64,000 nt of DNA from Arthrobacter_D sp015752045 (lineage in GTDB: Bacteria > Actinomycetota > Actinomycetes > Actinomycetales > Micrococcaceae): NCBI RefSeq assembly GCF_015752045.1, contig NZ_JADOUS010000010.1, positions 62,001-126,000 on the forward strand. Direction: 5' to 3'. The translations under genes were made by a program, and so were the position numbers. Below are positions 62,878 to 64,000 of the stretch, piece after piece. Under the pieces are notes generated by a model that worked only from the letters and a program-made list of their open reading frames with translations, was not told where the DNA came from and did not search any database. The stretch's first letter is position 1. Every line of letters begins with the position of its first letter.

Positions 62878-63558
62878 GTGCTTCTCCTCGCCCTCGACAC
62901 CTCCGCCGCAGCCACCGTGGCACTCCTGCGCGACGACGTCGTCGTCGGCCGTTTCGCCAGTGCCGACACCCGCTCGCACGCGGAGGTCCTCGCGCCTGCG
63001 GTGCGCCGGATCCTGGCCGAGGCCGGGGTGGCCGGGACGGAGCTCGACGCCGTCGTCGCGGGCGTCGGCCCCGGGCCGTTCACCGGACTGCGCGCCGGGC
63101 TCGTCACCGCACGGACCCTCGGCTTCGTGTGGGGCGTACCCCTGCACGGGGTCATGAGCCTCGATGCCCTGGCCTTCGACGCCGCCTCCTGCGGTGCGGT
63201 GCCGGCCGGCAGCTCATTCCTCGCGGGGACCGATGCGCGCCGGGGCGAGGTGTACTGGGCCGCGTACTGCGCGCCGTCGGAGCCCGGCGCCCTGCCCGAG
63301 CTCCTCGACGGTCCGCACGTGGGAACCGCCGCCACGCTCCCCCCGGGACAGCCGCTCGTCGGCCGGGCCGCGGGCCTGTACCCCGACGACGTCGACGGCG
63401 TGCCGGCCTTCTCCCACGCGGACCCCGACGCCGCGTCCCTCGCCCGCGTGGCGCGCCTGCGACTGCTCGCCGGCGTACCCCTGCGGGACACCTCGCCGCT
63501 CTACCTGCGGGAATCGGACGCGCAGGTGCCCGGGCCGCGGAAGCGGGCGACGGCGTGA
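62878..63558 (+). CDS. tsaB: tRNA threonylcarbamoyladenosine biosynthesis protein TsaB
   Basis: TsaB (226 residues) is the actin-fold partner that dimerises with TsaD. The first strand LLLALDTSAAATVALLRDD and the loop VVAGVGPGPFTGLRAGLVTA are diagnostic. The GTG start lies 6 bases after TAGGCT, whose TAG is the tsaE stop, so a leaderless start inside the operon is possible. It is coupled to rimI (GTGA overlap). Confidence 0.95.
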   Translation: MLLLALDTSAAATVALLRDDVVVGRFASADTRSHAEVLAPAVRRILAEAGVAGTELDAVVAGVGPGPFTGLRAGLVTARTLGFVWGVPLHGVMSLDALAFDAASCGAVPAGSSFLAGTDARRGEVYWAAYCAPSEPGALPELLDGPHVGTAATLPPGQPLVGRAAGLYPDDVDGVPAFSHADPDAASLARVARLRLLAGVPLRDTSPLYLRESDAQVPGPRKRATA

Positions 63559-64000
63559 GCTTCCTCCTGCGGGACCTCGCCTTCGAGGACATCGAGACGA
63601 TCGGCCGACTCGAGAACGAACTGTTCCCGACGGACGCCTGGCCGCTCGAGATGTTCTACACGGAGTTCTTCCAGCCGGACACGCGGCGCTATGTCGTGGC
63701 CGAGGTGGACGGCGACGCCGTCGGGTACGCGGGCCTCATGGTGATCGACACGACGGCGGACATCCAGACCATCGGCGTGCTCCGGCGCTTCGAGGGGCAG
63801 GGCATCGGGCGCGCCCTGCTCACCGAGCTGCTCGGGGAGGCCCGCCGGCGCGGCGCCGACAACGTGATGCTCGAGGTCCGGGCCGACAACCCCCGCGCCC
63901 AGGCCCTGTACGTCCGGTTCGGGTTCCGGAAGATCCACACCCGGAAGAGGTACTACCGCGACGGCGTCGACGCCTGGGTGATGCGGCTCGTCCTGGACGA
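63555..64000 (+). CDS. rimI: Ribosomal protein-alanine N-acetyltransferase RimI (partial)
   Basis: The frame starts at GTG 63555, overlapping the tsaB stop, and runs off the window after 148 codons. The GNAT motif reads TIGVLRRFEGQGIGRALLTE, followed by MLEVRADNPRAQALYVRFGF and the RimI-type RKRYYRDGVDAWVM. RimI acetylates ribosomal protein S18 at its N-terminus. tsaD is expected next, outside the window. Confidence 0.92.
   Translation, partial: MSFLLRDLAFEDIETIGRLENELFPTDAWPLEMFYTEFFQPDTRRYVVAEVDGDAVGYAGLMVIDTTADIQTIGVLRRFEGQGIGRALLTELLGEARRRGADNVMLEVRADNPRAQALYVRFGFRKIHTRKRYYRDGVDAWVMRLVLD

Overview
The window is about 64 kb of high-GC actinobacterial chromosome. It looks like Arthrobacter or a close Micrococcaceae relative. 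The reasons are the gene order rpoC(end)-rpsL-rpsG-fusA-tuf / S10 / spc / infA-rpmJ-rpsM-rpsK-rpoA-rplQ, an spc operon without rpsN, many GTG starts, and starts placed 6-7 bases after a TANNNT-like element (leaderless type). No rRNA, tRNA, CRISPR array, insertion sequence or prophage was recognised. All family calls come from reading the translated sequence and from recall; no search was run.

Region 1 (1-23301) is translation and transcription housekeeping, almost all on the plus strand. It holds the rpoC tail, the str genes with tuf, a lone minus-strand VOC protein, and the S10 genes rpsJ to rpsQ. A break with two strong hairpins follows. Then come the spc genes rplN to rplO, secY-adk-map, and infA-rpmJ-rpsM-rpsK-rpoA-rplQ-truA. 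Several ribosomal proteins carry long low-complexity tails: Arg/Gly-rich on S3 and S5, Ala/Lys/Glu-rich on L29, acidic on L17 and S9.

Region 2 (23298-34043) is an accessory block between truA and rplM. It is a complete-looking Flp/Tad pilus locus on the minus strand (flp, tadE, tadG-like, cpaB, cpaE, tadA, tadB, tadC). Beside it sit a prepilin peptidase placed directly after a membrane sensor histidine kinase, a divergent OmpR-type response regulator, and an Hpt-like protein that lacks the phospho-accepting histidine. The kinase/regulator intergenic region holds two inverted copies of a CAGAAT-GGAATTC element. One of them sits 7 bases before a 17-codon leader ORF whose stop overlaps the regulator start.

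Region 3 (34333-46641) returns to housekeeping: rplM-rpsI and glmM, a truncated M23 peptidase remnant, an SDR, then a VanY-type lipoprotein with coaA divergent from glmS. acpS, a bifunctional NAD(P)HX repair enzyme and glgX follow. glmM and glmS together supply amino-sugar precursors for the cell wall.

Region 4 (44455-54006) holds glgX-treY-treZ, the route from glycogen or maltodextrin to trehalose. It is followed by a signalling trio: membrane GGDEF, GAF-ANTAR and EAL proteins. Region 5 (54102-61074) is metabolic accessory content: an aldo/keto reductase, a GNAT, a HpcH/HpaI aldolase, a GH4 glycosidase with a small membrane protein, a PfkB kinase, a PAP2/Aur1-like membrane phosphatase and a zinc-ribbon GIY-YIG-type protein. 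Region 6 (61173-64000) is alr-tsaE-tsaB-rimI, cut by the window edge within rimI.
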